Shown piece by piece: positions 1 through 6,778 of a DNA stretch of 10,959 nt. The translations under genes were made by a program, and so were the position numbers. Position 1 is the first letter of the stretch, and each line of letters opens with the position of its first letter. Source of the DNA: an uncultured Bacteroidota bacterium (lineage in GTDB: Bacteria; Bacteroidota; Bacteroidia; UBA7662); contig CAIOCC010000141.1 of the NCBI GenBank assembly GCA_903856555.1, forward strand, positions 1 through 10,959. Direction: 5' to 3'. The notes beneath the pieces are model-generated. The model saw only the letters and a program-made list of their open reading frames with translations. It did not search any database and was not told the DNA's origin.

Positions 1-362
1 AGCCACAGGGTATCTTCGGCCAAAACGGTATCGGGGTTTTGCAATACCGCATAACGACCTTGGGATTGCTTCAGCGCGAGGTTGTTCGCCTTGGAAAAAC
101 CCAGGTTTTCATCGCTGCCTATCCAATGAACCCAAGGAAAGTGGGTCGTGACAAGTTGTTCGCTGTTGTCCTCCGAATGGTTGTCCACCACAAAAACCTC
201 GACCAAACCGGGGGCAGGATGTGGCCCCGAAGGAGGTGCTGCGCCGCCCACCCTTTGGGAATAGGCCTCCGCAAAATAAACCGCCGAGCGTTGCAACGAT
301 TGCAAAGCCAAGTAGAGGTACGCGGGTACCTTGTAATTTACGATAACAACAGATATTTCCAA
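1..362 (-). CDS. Family 2 glycosyltransferase, N-terminal part (runs off the window)
   Basis: Predicted to transfer a sugar from a nucleotide-sugar donor onto a cell-surface polysaccharide or lipid-linked acceptor on the cytoplasmic face of the membrane. About 120 residues are visible. The start ISVVIVNYK is the first beta strand of the GT-A fold. VFVVDNHSEDNS (near residues 56-67) is the nucleotide-binding Asp region. ENLGFSKANNLAL and LQNPDTVL follow, the latter holding the acidic metal/nucleotide motif of rhamnosyltransferase-like GT2 enzymes. The frame has no ATG: a TGA lies about 17 codons upstream and the best start is the TTG at 362, 16 bases after the stop of the outer-membrane protein gene, so the two are probably cotranscribed. 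A Pro/Gly/Ala-rich insertion (residues about 37-52) separates the first strand and helix from the DNHS strand. The donor and acceptor are unknown, and the C-terminus lies outside the window. The family call is secure; the start is not. Confidence 0.88.
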   Translation of the reverse strand, partial: MEISVVIVNYKVPAYLYLALQSLQRSAVYFAEAYSQRVGGAAPPSGPHPAPGLVEVFVVDNHSEDNSEQLVTTHFPWVHWIGSDENLGFSKANNLALKQSQGRYAVLQNPDTVLAEDTLW

Positions 363-378
363 AAGTCGCCGCGCAATG

Positions 379-1074
379 TTAATACAAACTCGTACCCAGG
401 CCCAGGTGGGTCACCCGTACATTTTGACTTGGGACCCCCAGCGACTGCGAAAATCGCAGAACATAAGGACGACCCCCGAGCAAAACCCGGGCACCGGCGC
501 TGTACATCAATCCCCACTGATTTAGATTGGACTGGTATTCCCGAATGATATTCCCAAAGGCGTCCACCTCCTGATTCAGCCAAAAATTATTGATGAAATT
601 GTATTCCAGGCCCAGTCCCCCAAAGAAACCCACCGCATCCTCCCGATCTGCGAGGCTGCCTCGGCCCAGGTTGAGTTCCACGAGCAGGGGGACGTTGACC
701 ATGAACAAGCTTCCAAAATTGCTCCACTGCAGGGCCAGTCCCACATTGGACCCGGCGCTCACCGACATCAAGTCGTTGGGGGACCAAAAAGCATAACGGG
801 GGCTGTAATTAAATCCCTGAAGAATCAAACCGGGCCCCTGGCTGGTGGCGGTCGGTTGGTACCAGTACAAACCAGTGGTCAATTCCTGCATGAATTCAGG
901 ACGAGGGGTGCGTTCCATTCGGGCACTGGATGCCGAGCGACCCGCTCGTGGGTTGCGTTTGGAACCGGCCGCATAGCGGTCAATGGCCCCGCCCTGGGCC
1001 CAGGTTTCCACCGGGGCCACCAGCAAAAGCAGGCCAACCATCATCTTGATTCCCAAAGGCCATCGCATTGTCAT
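379..1074 (-). CDS. Small outer-membrane beta-barrel-like protein, exported, function unknown
   Basis: I do not recognise a named family. From the chosen ATG the product is 231 residues. It begins with a signal peptide (basic start, then a hydrophobic run GLLLLVAP) and probable cleavage after ETWA, before QGG. A basic, Ser/Arg-rich stretch follows (about residues 27-60). The rest is rich in Gly and aromatic residues in alternating patterns (GLALQWSNFGSLFMVNVPLLVELNLG, GFFGGLGLEYNF, AGARVLLGG), and the chain ends in Tyr. That is the look of an 8- to 10-stranded outer-membrane barrel. ATG codons at 1074 and 1068 both fit. A TTG at 1098 extends the frame but overlaps a possible -7 promoter box, so I prefer the ATG. 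The glycosyltransferase follows after 16 bases. Barrel topology is inferred from composition; no role can be assigned. Confidence 0.72.
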   Translation of the reverse strand: MTMRWPLGIKMMVGLLLLVAPVETWAQGGAIDRYAAGSKRNPRAGRSASSARMERTPRPEFMQELTTGLYWYQPTATSQGPGLILQGFNYSPRYAFWSPNDLMSVSAGSNVGLALQWSNFGSLFMVNVPLLVELNLGRGSLADREDAVGFFGGLGLEYNFINNFWLNQEVDAFGNIIREYQSNLNQWGLMYSAGARVLLGGRPYVLRFSQSLGVPSQNVRVTHLGLGTSLY

Positions 1075-1095
1075 CCAGGGGCGTTTTTGCTTTAT

Positions 1096-1103
1096 CAAAA
1101 GTA
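1096..1103 (-). promoter_or_regulatory. Possible -7 box for the outer-membrane protein gene
   Basis: The minus strand reads TACTTTTG, an exact match to the Bacteroidota -7 consensus TAnnTTTG, 22 bases before the ATG at 1074. No clear TTG -33 element lies 19-21 bases upstream. The position fits divergent transcription from the 73-base gap between this gene and the VOC gene. On the plus strand TATCTTTA (1115-1122) is a one-mismatch candidate for the VOC-dsbD-gmhA run. Both are weak without transcript mapping. Confidence 0.3.
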
Positions 1104-1147
1104 CTGACCTTTCCTATCTTTACTGCTGAAGGCTCATCCAACTCATC

Positions 1148-1537
1148 ATGCAATTTATAGGAATTCGCGAAATTCACCTCAAATCCCGCAATCTCCGCAA
1201 AAGTCTGTCGTTTTATCAAGACCTCTGCGGATTTCCGGTTCTCTCGTATATCAAGGACAAACACGCCATCTTTAACGCCGGCTCCAACCTGCTCTATTGC
1301 CACCAGCTCAAAAGCGGGGAAGAATTTCCGGGCGGTTCGGCCGCTGAGTTCATGAATCAGTTTCTGTCCATCGAAGCTTCGCCCGGTGAATTCGATAACA
1401 ACCTCGACGAAGTACGCGATAGCGAATACAAAATGTTATCCGAAGGTCAGTACGACAGCAACAAACGTTTTTTTCGGATGGAAGACCCCGACGGCAATTT
1501 GGTGGAAGTCGTGGAATTCGGTCATTGGGATATGTAG
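1148..1537 (+). CDS. VOC/glyoxalase-fold protein
   Basis: A 129-residue protein of the vicinal oxygen chelate superfamily (glyoxalase I, bleomycin resistance protein, dioxygenases). The N-terminal half has the usual pattern: a strand with a His (IREIHLKS, H10), then the helix and turn FYQDLCGFPVLSY. The C-terminal half ends with FFRMEDPDGNLVEVVEF, the classic closing motif, where E120 is the likely second metal ligand. H10 and E120 are consistent with a metal-binding site formed by paired beta-alpha-beta-beta-beta modules. The substrate cannot be deduced; members of this size range from lactoylglutathione lyases to ring-cleavage enzymes and antibiotic-binding proteins. It starts at an ATG with no Shine-Dalgarno sequence and is the first gene of a plus-strand run with dsbD and gmhA. 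The family is clear, the function open. Confidence 0.88.
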   Translation: MQFIGIREIHLKSRNLRKSLSFYQDLCGFPVLSYIKDKHAIFNAGSNLLYCHQLKSGEEFPGGSAAEFMNQFLSIEASPGEFDNNLDEVRDSEYKMLSEGQYDSNKRFFRMEDPDGNLVEVVEFGHWDM

Positions 1538-1574
1538 ACCTACTCCCTTGTATATCGCATTAAAAACCAAACGA

Positions 1575-3695
1575 TTGGCCAATCAACAAACGATTCTGAA
1601 TTCCTTGCGCGGCAAGGGGTTGGGGCTTTGGATCCTCCTTTTATGGGCGACCTGCAGCGGGCTTGTTTCGGCCCAGATGCTGGACCCGGTTCGATGGACC
1701 ACCTCCGTCACGCGGGTAAACGACAGCACCGCCCGCTTGGTGATGGATGCCCAAATCGACGAGGGCTGGCATTTGTATTCCCAATTTATGAAATTTGGGC
1801 CGGATCAATTTGGGCCCGAACCCACGGTCTTTCAACTGCGCTTGCCGGCCGGGATCCGTCGAATCGGCAACGTGCAGGAGCTCAGCAAAGTACACGAAGA
1901 GGCAGCCCCTCTTTTTGATGGGCTCGTGGTTCGTTCGTTTGAGGGAAAAGCTCGTTTTGCCCAGGATTTGCGGGTGTACCGCGCCATGGCTGAAATCACC
2001 GGCACGGTCAACTACATGGCCTGCGATGACCGGCAATGCCTGGCCCCGCAGGAACGCAGCCTCCGCTGGAAACTAGAGGGCTACACCGACCGCTCCATCG
2101 ACCCATCCGGAAACCTACCGGACACGTTGACGGAGAACCCAGCCAACGATACCAGCGCCCAAGGAAACCTTTCGGCGAATGAAACCATGAACCAAGGGGA
2201 AATCCGGGAGAAAAACCCCTCCACCCCTTCCCAAAACCCCAAAGAAGGCTCCGGTTGGTGGACCTTGTTGCTGGCCGGATTTGCAGGAGGGCTCTTGGCC
2301 CTGCTAACGCCCTGTGTTTTCCCGATGATTCCCTTGACGGTTTCGTATTTCACCAAACAAGGAGGCTCCAAAGGCCGGACCTGGACCATGGCTTTGGGAT
2401 ACGGACTCAGCATCGTGGTCATCTACGTGGCGTTGGGCATGGGCGTTACCCTGCTGTTTGGTTCGGATGCCTTGAACAACATGGCCAGCAACATCGTTTT
2501 TAACCTGGTTTTCTTTGGGATGCTCCTCGTCTTTGGGTTTTCCTTTCTGGGGGCCTTCGAAATCACCCTCCCCTCGTCCTGGACCAACAAAGCAGATCAA
2601 CAGGCCGATAAAGGGGGCTGGGGAGGTTTGTTTTTTATGGCCTTTACCCTCGCCCTTGTTTCGTTCTCGTGCACCGGGCCCATCATCGGGACCCTTCTGG
2701 TCGAAGCAGCCGTTCGTGGAGCACTCCTGGGGCCGGCCATCGGGATGCTGGGTTTTTCGCTGGCCTTGGCCCTGCCTTTCACCCTCTTTGCGGTATTCCC
2801 CAACTGGCTGCAACAATTACCTCGTTCCGGCTCTTGGATGAATTCCGTCAAAGTCGTCTTGGGCTTTTTGGAATTGGCCTTTGCCCTCAAATTCCTTAGC
2901 AATGTGGACCTGGCCTACCATTGGGGGATTCTCGACCGCGAAATATTTCTGGTGTTATGGATTGCCATCTTCACCCTCTTGTCCCTGTATCTTTTGGGGT
3001 TCATCCGTTTTTCCCACGACAGCCCGATGGCCCATTTGGGTTTGGTCCGCATGACCTTGGCGATCGCTTCGATAGCCTTTACCCTGTATTTGGTACCGGG
3101 TCTTTGGGGGGCTCCCCTGCATGCCGTCAACGCCTTTGTTCCGCCGCTAGCAGGTCAAGATTTTGTGTTAGGAACAACACACGGTCCCGTTTCCGGGAAG
3201 TCTTCGGATCAACCCGTTGCCAAATACAGCGATATCCTACACGCACCGCACAATCTTCCTTCCTTCTTTGATTACGAAGAGGGCATGGCCTATGCTCGTC
3301 GTGTCAACAAGCCTGTTATGTTGGATTTTACGGGGCATAGCTGCGTGAATTGCCGCAAGATGGAGGCCTCGGTATGGGTCCTGCCCGATATCCTGGACCG
3401 ACTTCGCAACGAAGTGGTCCTGATTTCCCTTTATGTGGATGACAAAACACCCCTACCCGCTGCGGAACAGTACCGTTCCACGTTCAGCGGGCAGTGGATT
3501 GATCAATTGGGGGCCCGTTGCAGCGACCTGCAGGCCACGCTGTTCCAAACCAATTCACAGCCTTATTATGTTTTGCTGGATCACGAAGGCAAGTCCTTGG
3601 CGCCTCCGGCCTCCTACGATCCGGACCCCGAATTGTTCCGTACATTTTTGGATCAGGGCATCCGTCAATTCCGGGAAGCATCCGCCCCACGCTAA
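1575..3695 (+). CDS. dsbD: Thiol:disulfide interchange protein DsbD
   Basis: Carries reducing equivalents from cytoplasmic thioredoxin across the inner membrane to periplasmic thiol proteins, for disulfide isomerisation and cytochrome c maturation. All three family domains are present. A signal peptide (cleavage about 33/34, VSA-Q) leads a periplasmic DsbD-alpha domain whose redox pair is C150/C155 (MACDDRQC). After a polar Asn/Ser/Pro-rich linker (about 175-225) comes a hydrophobic core of about eight membrane segments with the paired cysteines C247 (LTPCVFPMIP) and C366 (FSCTGPIIG). The C-terminal thioredoxin-like domain carries C590-V-N-C593. At about 706 residues it is longer than the E. 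coli protein. There is no usable ATG before the signal peptide. TTG at 1575 is chosen, and TTG at 1605 or 1548 is also possible. An ATG at 1386 would overlap the VOC gene by about 150 bases and is unlikely. gmhA follows 3 bases after the stop. Confidence 0.95.
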   Translation: MANQQTILNSLRGKGLGLWILLLWATCSGLVSAQMLDPVRWTTSVTRVNDSTARLVMDAQIDEGWHLYSQFMKFGPDQFGPEPTVFQLRLPAGIRRIGNVQELSKVHEEAAPLFDGLVVRSFEGKARFAQDLRVYRAMAEITGTVNYMACDDRQCLAPQERSLRWKLEGYTDRSIDPSGNLPDTLTENPANDTSAQGNLSANETMNQGEIREKNPSTPSQNPKEGSGWWTLLLAGFAGGLLALLTPCVFPMIPLTVSYFTKQGGSKGRTWTMALGYGLSIVVIYVALGMGVTLLFGSDALNNMASNIVFNLVFFGMLLVFGFSFLGAFEITLPSSWTNKADQQADKGGWGGLFFMAFTLALVSFSCTGPIIGTLLVEAAVRGALLGPAIGMLGFSLALALPFTLFAVFPNWLQQLPRSGSWMNSVKVVLGFLELAFALKFLSNVDLAYHWGILDREIFLVLWIAIFTLLSLYLLGFIRFSHDSPMAHLGLVRMTLAIASIAFTLYLVPGLWGAPLHAVNAFVPPLAGQDFVLGTTHGPVSGKSSDQPVAKYSDILHAPHNLPSFFDYEEGMAYARRVNKPVMLDFTGHSCVNCRKMEASVWVLPDILDRLRNEVVLISLYVDDKTPLPAAEQYRSTFSGQWIDQLGARCSDLQATLFQTNSQPYYVLLDHEGKSLAPPASYDPDPELFRTFLDQGIRQFREASAPR

Positions 3696-3698
3696 TCC

Positions 3699-4307
3699 AT
3701 GAACCAACAGCCATCGACTCCCGAGGTCCTGAAGGCCCTCCTGAACAACGAATTGGATCAGATGCATCGGATGCATCAATCCTTTGTTATGGATCAGGCC
3801 CTGCATCATCAAATTCTGCTAGCGGCCGGACACATGGCCCAGGCACTTCGAAATCAAAACAAAATTTTGTGTTGCGGGAACGGAGGTAGCATGAGCGATG
3901 CCATGCATCTGGCCGAAGAATTGAGCGGAAGGTTTCGCAAGGATCGTCCGGCTTTGGCGGCTTTGGCGCTCAGCGATCCTGGATTTTTGACCTGCGCAGC
4001 CAACGATTTTGGCTACGAAGCGGTCTTTGAAAGAGGGGTCGAAGCCTTGGGGCGCCCCGGGGATGTTTTGGTGGGAATTTCGACTTCGGGCCGTTCGGCC
4101 AATGTGTTACGGGCTTGCCGCAAAGCCAAGGAACGGGGCATGCTCGTCCTAGGCTTGGGCTCCGGGGATGGAGGGGAATTGGCTTCGGTCAGTGATGTCT
4201 GCTTGGGTGTTCCCACCGAAGGGACCGCCGACCGTGCCCAGGAATCCCATATCCGGATTATTCACCTTTGGCTGGCGCTCTTGGAGAAAGAGCTTTTTGG
4301 GATTTAA
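3699..4307 (+). CDS. gmhA: Phosphoheptose isomerase (sedoheptulose 7-phosphate isomerase)
   Basis: Converts sedoheptulose 7-phosphate to D-glycero-D-manno-heptose 7-phosphate, the first step of nucleotide-activated heptose synthesis for lipopolysaccharide core or other surface glycans; cytoplasmic. The 202-residue protein is a single SIS domain of normal GmhA length. Visible motifs are the phosphate loop CCGNGGSMSDAMH (58-70) with H70 and E74 in HLAEELSGRF (E74 aligns with the E. coli catalytic Glu65). GRPGDVLVGISTSGRSANV (118-136) is the second phosphate-binding loop. QESHIRIIH (181-189) contains H189, which aligns with E. coli His180. It starts at an ATG 3 bases after dsbD, so translation is probably coupled. 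Its last 50 bases, including the H189 codon, overlap the end of the opposing glucosaminidase gene. A DiaA-like SIS protein is the main alternative, but the Glu and His pair favours GmhA. Confidence 0.93.
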   Translation: MNQQPSTPEVLKALLNNELDQMHRMHQSFVMDQALHHQILLAAGHMAQALRNQNKILCCGNGGSMSDAMHLAEELSGRFRKDRPALAALALSDPGFLTCAANDFGYEAVFERGVEALGRPGDVLVGISTSGRSANVLRACRKAKERGMLVLGLGSGDGGELASVSDVCLGVPTEGTADRAQESHIRIIHLWLALLEKELFGI

Positions 4308-5091
4308 GCTCTCGTTCATAACGGTAACGGTTGATGATCAGCACCCGACCCGGTTCAAAACGATTTTCATCCCGGCGCAGGTTGTTGTAGGCCTGCAATT
4401 TGACCAGAGGGAGTCCCGCGCGTTCAGCGACGGACAAGGGACTATCTCCCGGTCGTGTTACGATAATCCAGCCCTGTTTTTCGGCCTCGGCACTGTACAA
4501 AGGCGAAACCGAAACGGGGACCACCTCTTCCTCCGTTGCTTTCGAAAGGGCCAGGGCCAGGGTATCCAGGCGATGCAAGGTCAAACGTTCAATCAAGCCA
4601 ATAAGGCGGGGTGGATAAGCCGTATCCGTGGCGTAGCCGGCCTTTTTGAGACCCAAGGCCCAACCCCTGTAATCGGTGACCGCCAGGCTATCAAACAAAA
4701 AACGGTAGCGGGCCTTACCCAAAAAACGTACACGGTCCTCAAACGATGAATCGGGATGCGCATAAACCCGAAAACAATCCATGAGTCGGTCATCGTCCAC
4801 ATGCATCGAATCTCCTTTCCATCCCATCCCGCATTTGATCCCAAAATGATTGTTGCCTTTCAGAGCCAAAGGGCTGGTCCCGGCGGCTGACTCCAAGAGA
4901 CCCTGCGCCAAGGTGATACTAGCAGGAATGCGGTGCACGCGCATATGCTCCATGGCCAAAGCTTGGTATTGTTTGATGTAAACCTGCTGCACCGAATCCA
5001 GACTTCCGGCCTGGACTTTAATTGTTGTAACAATTCCCAAACAAAGGGCTAGGAACAAGTCCCTCAAACGCCCCCGGCCAAAAGGGCTCAA
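4258..5091 (-). CDS. Exported N-acetylglucosaminidase (GH73-like) with C-terminal LysM domain
   Basis: Predicted peptidoglycan hydrolase that cuts the glycan strand next to N-acetylglucosamine in the periplasm. From the TTG at 5091 the protein is 277 residues. It has a basic start and hydrophobic stretch (RDLFLALCLGIVTTIKVQA) forming a signal peptide or anchor. The glucosaminidase domain (about 30-175) contains TLAQGLLESAAGTSPLA with the likely catalytic E67, followed by GNNHFGIKC and RFLGKARY. The C-terminal LysM module (about 208-254, WIIVTRPGDSPLSVAERAG...LQAYNNL...GRVLIIN) would hold it on peptidoglycan. A TTG at 5118 in the same frame overlaps the end of pyrH by 20 bases; 5091 lies 7 bases after the pyrH stop. 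No promoter is visible, so it probably rides on the ribosomal operon. The last residues are a basic tail (KSQKALSPRAPAKGE) encoded opposite the end of gmhA. Confidence 0.9.
   Translation of the reverse strand: MSPFGRGRLRDLFLALCLGIVTTIKVQAGSLDSVQQVYIKQYQALAMEHMRVHRIPASITLAQGLLESAAGTSPLALKGNNHFGIKCGMGWKGDSMHVDDDRLMDCFRVYAHPDSSFEDRVRFLGKARYRFLFDSLAVTDYRGWALGLKKAGYATDTAYPPRLIGLIERLTLHRLDTLALALSKATEEEVVPVSVSPLYSAEAEKQGWIIVTRPGDSPLSVAERAGLPLVKLQAYNNLRRDENRFEPGRVLIINRYRYERELKSQKALSPRAPAKGE
4289..4312. repeat. Inverted repeat across the gmhA stop codon
   Basis: AGAGCTT (4289-4295) and AAGCTCT (4306-4312) form a perfect 7-bp stem with a 10-base loop that contains the gmhA stop codon region. No T-run follows on the plus strand; on the minus strand only TTCTCC follows. 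It could act as a weak or shared transcription end for the two converging genes, but it does not meet the usual criteria for an intrinsic terminator. Confidence 0.35.
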
Positions 5092-5098
5092 CTTGGTT

Positions 5099-5803
5099 TT
5101 AGCGAACCAGGGTTCCAATTTCTTCGCCTTCGATGACCTTCAACAGGTTACCGTGCCGATTCATGTCAAAGACGATGATTGGCAAGCGATTTTCCTGACA
5201 CAACGCAAAGGCGGTCATGTCCATGACCTGCAGATTGCCAATCAAAGCTTCGCTGTATTGAAGGGTCTGGTAGCGTACCGCATCGCTGTGTTTCTCGGGA
5301 TCCTTGTCGTAAATCCCATCCACCCGCGTTCCTTTGAGAATAACATCGGCATGGATTTCAACCGCCCGCAACGAAGCCGCGGTATCGGTAGTAAAATAAG
5401 GATTCCCGGTTCCGGCCCCAAAAATGACCACCCGGCCCTTTTCGAGATGACGGACGGCCCGACGGCGGATGAAAGGTTCGGCGATTTGCTCCATTTTGAT
5501 GGCGGACTGCAAACGCGTTGTGATTCCCTTTTTTTCCAGAGCGGCCTGCAAGGCCATGCTGTTAATCATAGTGGCAAGCATCCCCATGTAATCACCTTGG
5601 GCACGCTCCATCCCACCAGATTCTGCTTGAACCCCCCGAAAAATATTTCCACCACCAACGACAACGGCGATTTGGACACCGCGTTTGACACTGGCTTCGA
5701 TTTCGGAAGCGTAACGATCCAAGACGGACTGATCAATACCAAACTGCTGGGCCCCCATAAGGGCTTCCCCGCTTAGTTTGAGCAAGACCCGCTTGTATTT
5801 CAT
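5099..5803 (-). CDS. pyrH: Uridylate kinase (UMP kinase)
   Basis: Phosphorylates UMP to UDP with ATP, the bacterial-type hexameric enzyme of the amino-acid kinase fold; cytoplasmic, pyrimidine nucleotide supply. The 234 residues match the family length end to end: RVLLKLSGEAL (5-15) with K9 at the phosphate site, VVVGGGNIFRG (47-57), GDYMGMLAT (70-78) for UMP binding, FGAGTGNPYFTTDTAA (128-143) with T138 and D140, and KGTRVDGIYDKDP (157-169) for ATP. The ATG start is unambiguous and lies 12 bases after the tsf stop. The rpsB-tsf-pyrH order is widely conserved. The usual next gene, frr, is absent here and a glucosaminidase takes its place. Confidence 0.98.
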   Translation of the reverse strand: MKYKRVLLKLSGEALMGAQQFGIDQSVLDRYASEIEASVKRGVQIAVVVGGGNIFRGVQAESGGMERAQGDYMGMLATMINSMALQAALEKKGITTRLQSAIKMEQIAEPFIRRRAVRHLEKGRVVIFGAGTGNPYFTTDTAASLRAVEIHADVILKGTRVDGIYDKDPEKHSDAVRYQTLQYSEALIGNLQVMDMTAFALCQENRLPIIVFDMNRHGNLLKVIEGEEIGTLVR

Positions 5804-5815
5804 GAGCGGTCGGGC

Positions 5816-6649
5816 TTAGGCGCCGATGGAAACGCGATGAAATGCTTTGACCGTCAAACCGGCCTGTACCTTTTGCAACATCTGTGCAATGGTAACGGCG
5901 TTGTCCTTCACAAAGGCTTGGTTGAGAAGGGTTTGGTCTTGGTAAAACTTGTTCAGCTTGCCCATGGCAATCTTCTCCAAAATCGCTTCGGGCTTGCCCT
6001 CAGCACGGGCTTGGTCTTTGCCGATTTCAATTTCTTTCTCGATCAGCGAAGGATCCACATCGTCCTTGTCCACGGCGATCGGGCTCATGGCGGCGATTTG
6101 CATGGCGACATCCTTACCGGCCAGCGTAACGTCCTCGTTCAGGCCGTGGTTGAGAGAAACCAATACACCCAATTTGCCATTGCTATGAATGTAAGTGACA
6201 ATCCCTTCACCCTCCAGAACCTCAACGCGGTTAACGCCGATTTTCTCGCCGATTTTACCGGTGTATTCGACCAACAAATCAGAAACCACCGCACCGTCCA
6301 TGGTCGTTGGCAATAGAGCCTCCGCTGAACCCAATCCATGGGCCATGCAATGCTCGGCCAATTTGCGGGCCAAGGAAGTAAAATCTTCGTTCTTGGCAAC
6401 GAAATCCGTTTCGCAGTTGAGCTCCAGGAGCAAACCGCGGGTTTGGGCATCGTTTGTCAGGGCAACCACGATTCCTTCGTTGGCCTGGCGGTCGGCACGA
6501 CTGGCCGAAACTTTTTGACCCTTTTTGCGAAGAATGACAACGGCTTCTTCAAAGTCACCGTTGGCCTCGGTCAAGGCTTTTTTGCAGTCCATCATGCCGG
6601 CTCCGGTTTGCATGCGGAGCTTGTTTACATCAGCGGCGGTTATGTTCAT
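5816..6649 (-). CDS. tsf: Elongation factor Ts
   Basis: Guanine nucleotide exchange factor that regenerates EF-Tu-GTP during translation. From the chosen ATG it is 277 residues. The UBA-like N-terminal domain (ITAADVNKLRMQTGAGMMDCKKAL, about 3-26) is followed by NGDFEEAVVILRKKG and the highly conserved ETDFVAKNEDF motif (80-90), whose Asp-Phe contacts the EF-Tu magnesium-binding region. The core dimer-like domains follow, with MQIAAMSPIAV and the late LNQAFVKD segment typical of EF-Ts. An upstream start at 6700 would add 17 unrelated residues (MCGRIQFKNQP...) and is rejected because MNITAADVNKLR is the normal family N-terminus. No Shine-Dalgarno sequence precedes it. The 129-base gap to rpsB is the longest inside this operon. 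Confidence 0.98.
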   Translation of the reverse strand: MNITAADVNKLRMQTGAGMMDCKKALTEANGDFEEAVVILRKKGQKVSASRADRQANEGIVVALTNDAQTRGLLLELNCETDFVAKNEDFTSLARKLAEHCMAHGLGSAEALLPTTMDGAVVSDLLVEYTGKIGEKIGVNRVEVLEGEGIVTYIHSNGKLGVLVSLNHGLNEDVTLAGKDVAMQIAAMSPIAVDKDDVDPSLIEKEIEIGKDQARAEGKPEAILEKIAMGKLNKFYQDQTLLNQAFVKDNAVTIAQMLQKVQAGLTVKAFHRVSIGA

Positions 6650-6778
6650 GGGGTTGTGATTAAAGGCGGGTTGGTTTTTGAATTGTATTCGTCCACACAA
6701 GGCTAGCTAAAGCCGATGCAAGGCGAAAATGCAGGTCAATGGAGCAGGGTTCTGCGGAGATCCAAGAAAACGAGCCGG

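Noticed and set aside
1386..1574. Longer dsbD start at the ATG at 1386
   Set aside because: It would overlap the VOC gene by about 150 bases in another frame and put about 60 unrelated residues before a normal signal peptide.
5093..5776. Long plus-strand open frame of 227 codons opposite pyrH
   Set aside because: It is antisense to a fully conserved UMP kinase, with no family features and no start context of its own.
6650..6700. N-terminal extension of tsf from 6700
   Set aside because: The extra 17 residues have no likeness to EF-Ts, whose family start MNITAADVNKLR is encoded at 6649.
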